From the NCBI GenBank assembly GCA_051961995.1, contig JBQCCR010000014.1, positions 1 to 64,000 on the forward strand: a stretch of DNA of 64,000 bases, written 5' to 3'. Shown piece after piece: positions 62,536-64,000 of the stretch; the first letter of the stretch is position 1, and the number at the start of each line of letters is the position of its first letter. The notes beneath the pieces were generated by a model. The model saw nothing but the letters and a program-made list of their open reading frames with translations. It did no database searches and was not told the origin of the DNA. The position numbers and the translations under genes were made by a program. The stretch comes from 66-474 sp051961995. GTDB lineage: Bacteria > Pseudomonadota > Gammaproteobacteria > Xanthomonadales > Rhodanobacteraceae.

Positions 62536-63726
62536 TCAACCCCGATCCGCCCCTCTCGCCATCTCCGGCCGCCGCGCCAGCACGACATCGGCATGGAACG
62601 GCGCGCCGTCGCGCAAGCCCGAGACTTCCACCGTGGTGCCGGGCTTGATTTGCGCTTCGCGGTTGCGCAGGTCGGCGGGATCGAGGATCGGACCCTTGCC
62701 CAGTTGCAGCAGCACATCGCCCGGCTGCAGGCCGGCCTTGGCGGCCGGGCCACCGGGATAGACATCGGTGACGGTCGCGCCGCGCGCCGCTGCGGCGGGC
62801 AGGCCCGAATCGGCCGCGACTGCGACGCCGGCGTAATCGGCGCCGAGCCAGCCGCGCACCACGCTGCCGTGTTCGACGATCTGCTCCAGCACCATCTTGG
62901 CGGTGCGTACGGGGATCGCAAAGCCGATGCCCTCGGCGCCCACGCCGCGTTCCAGCATCGCGGTGTTGATGCCGACAAGTTGGCCGCGCGCGTTCACCAG
63001 CGCGCCGCCGGAATTGCCGGAGTTGATCGCCGCATCGGTCTGGATGAAATCCTCGTAGGGCGACAGGCTCAACTGCCGGCCGATCGCGCTGACGATGCCC
63101 ATGGTCACGGTCTGGCCGATGCCGAACGGATTGCCGATCGCCAGCACCACGTCGCCCACGCGCGGCATTGCGGAGGCGGTCCTGATCGAGGGCAGCCTGC
63201 CGGCATCCACCTTCAGCACCGCGAGATCGGTGTCGTTGTCGGAACCGATCACGCGCGCATGCGCGACGCGGCCGTCGTAGAGCATGACTTGGATGTCATC
63301 CGCGCCGGCGATCACGTGGTTGTTGGTGAGCACGTAACCATCCTGCGTGAAAATCACGCCCGAACCCAGGCTCTGCTCGCGGCGCTTCAATGCGGGACCG
63401 GTTTCGCCGCCGAACAGCCGTTGCATCAGCGGGTCGGGAAACACCTTGACCGCGCGCTCGGTGACGATCTTGTCCGCATAAATGTTGACCACCGCCGGCG
63501 CCGCGTTGGCGACCGCATCGGCATAGGACACCGGACCGGATTCGGGCAAAACACCCGGCACGTGCGCGGGCGCGACCTGCGCCTGCGGCGCGGGCGCGGA
63601 CAGGCCCAGATGGGCGCGCAGTCGCACGCCCACGCCGGGCCAGAGCAGGCCGATCACGAACGCGGCGGCGAGGCCTGCGATCGCGAATCTGGCGATGAAT
63701 GAAATGCGATGAGCGAGGCGTGGCAT
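62536..63726 (-). CDS. DegS/AlgW-like trypsin-type serine protease
   Basis: A 396-residue inner-membrane anchored protease. One membrane segment (about 12-32) precedes a trypsin domain with His in LTNNHVIAG, Asp in NDTDLAVLKV and Ser in NSGNSGGALV, then a single PDZ domain (about 285-385, VYPGGPAAKAGLQPGDVLL). One anchor plus one PDZ is the DegS/AlgW design, which cleaves the RseA/MucA anti-sigma factor on envelope stress; DegP/MucD have two PDZ domains. No rpoE or rse gene is in the window. Confidence 0.88.
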   Translation of the reverse strand: MPRLAHRISFIARFAIAGLAAAFVIGLLWPGVGVRLRAHLGLSAPAPQAQVAPAHVPGVLPESGPVSYADAVANAAPAVVNIYADKIVTERAVKVFPDPLMQRLFGGETGPALKRREQSLGSGVIFTQDGYVLTNNHVIAGADDIQVMLYDGRVAHARVIGSDNDTDLAVLKVDAGRLPSIRTASAMPRVGDVVLAIGNPFGIGQTVTMGIVSAIGRQLSLSPYEDFIQTDAAINSGNSGGALVNARGQLVGINTAMLERGVGAEGIGFAIPVRTAKMVLEQIVEHGSVVRGWLGADYAGVAVAADSGLPAAAARGATVTDVYPGGPAAKAGLQPGDVLLQLGKGPILDPADLRNREAQIKPGTTVEVSGLRDGAPFHADVVLARRPEMARGADRG

Positions 63727-63743
63727 GGGGCAAAAACTTGAAG

Positions 63744-63851
63744 CCCGTTCGCGCCGAGCGTAGCGGGCGCAGCCCGCGGAGTCGAAGCGCAATGTCCTTC
63801 GACTCCGGCCCGTCTCCATTCAAGCCGGGGCCTGTGCTCAGGGCGAACGGG
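63744..63851. repeat. Long inverted repeat of the GTTCGC...GTCGAAG type
   Basis: CCCGTTCGC (63744 onward) with GAGCGTAGCG and GTCGAAG is mirrored by CCTTCGACTCC and CAGGGCGAACGGG ending at 63851. It is a longer relative of the repeat at 13431-13481 and lies upstream of the protease gene. Confidence 0.65.
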
Positions 63852-64000
63852 TTCGCTCCGAGGTGCTTGCGAGCCGCATTCCATTGTGCGCGGCGTAAGC
63901 GATCGTTAAACTATCACGATTTTGGGGCCGGGCTGACCCGCCAGCGCTGAACGAGTCAAGGACGGCTCGGCCCGGTGCGTGGACGCGCGAATGCCCGATC
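63852..64000. other. Right-edge intergenic sequence
   Basis: No gene can be supported. An AT-richer patch (63899-63921, GATCGTTAAACTATCACGAT) could be a promoter. An ATG at 63991 may start a plus-strand gene beyond the edge, but only three codons are seen and no ribosome site is clear. Confidence 0.4.

Noticed and set aside
62536..63726. Call as DegP/MucD
   Set aside because: Only one PDZ domain follows the protease domain and an amino-terminal anchor is present, which fits DegS/AlgW better.
63991..64000. Start of a further plus-strand gene
   Set aside because: Three codons and no clear ribosome site are not enough to support a gene.

Overview
The window is about 64 kb of GC-rich chromosomal DNA from a gammaproteobacterium of the Xanthomonadales (Lysobacterales), most likely Rhodanobacteraceae or a near relative. 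The basis is the gene order aspS - yebC - ruvC - ruvA - kup - kup - ruvB - ybgC - tolQRAB - pal - cpoB - queE - queC - tRNA-Lys, the YebC amino terminus (MGRGPSIEGRKN, as I recall it from xanthomonads, instead of the usual MAGHSKW), and many intergenic palindromic repeats. This is inferred from gene content; no search was run. I see no transposase, integrase, phage gene or CRISPR array. Coding density is high and no gene-free stretch exceeds 300 bp.

Layout. 1-2136 (minus): a CsgG-like secretion-pore protein followed by two secreted low-complexity proteins, the second cut by the window edge; this is the least ordinary locus. 2321-3293: FmdB-type zinc ribbon and a DUF3011 protein. 3418-19837: housekeeping block (aspartyl-tRNA synthetase, lipase-like protein, Holliday-junction genes split by two Kup potassium transporters, Tol-Pal envelope system, queuosine genes, tRNA-Lys). 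19933-24476 (minus): TonB-dependent receptor, YfiR-like protein, sensor kinase and stand-alone receiver in one operon. 24673-26552: membrane proteins and a PEP-mutase family enzyme. 26743-30215: hybrid PAS kinase plus a receiver-EAL phosphodiesterase. 30219-32535: secreted hydrolase, NIPSNAP protein and ArsR-type regulator. 32539-35838: glnS, a DUF2007 protein, apt and a membrane-anchored protein. 35890-41526: oxidative-stress region with rubrerythrin / Fe-S protein / DUF3501, Rnk, OxyR and a mycobacterial-like AhpC-AhpD pair, with a well-formed OxyR operator. 41684-54204: M1 aminopeptidase, PrmC, DUF3311 plus a sodium:solute symporter, GcvPB, DgkA, a TPM-domain protein, a DUF255 thioredoxin-like protein, RlmI and Lgt. 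54269-60442 (minus): CorA, an Lnb-domain protein, CorC, YbeY, PhoH, MiaB. 60569-63726: lytic transglycosylase, DinB-family protein and a DegS/AlgW-like protease.

How the genes work together. Envelope maintenance is the main theme: Tol-Pal-CpoB, Lgt, an Lnb-domain protein at the position where E. coli has lnt, a DegS-like protease, a lytic transglycosylase and a CsgG-like exporter. A second theme is peroxide defence (OxyR controlling AhpC/AhpD, rubrerythrin operon). A third is signalling, with two sensory systems, one ending in c-di-GMP hydrolysis. Several intergenic repeat families sit between genes, inside operons, and in places run into coding ends.
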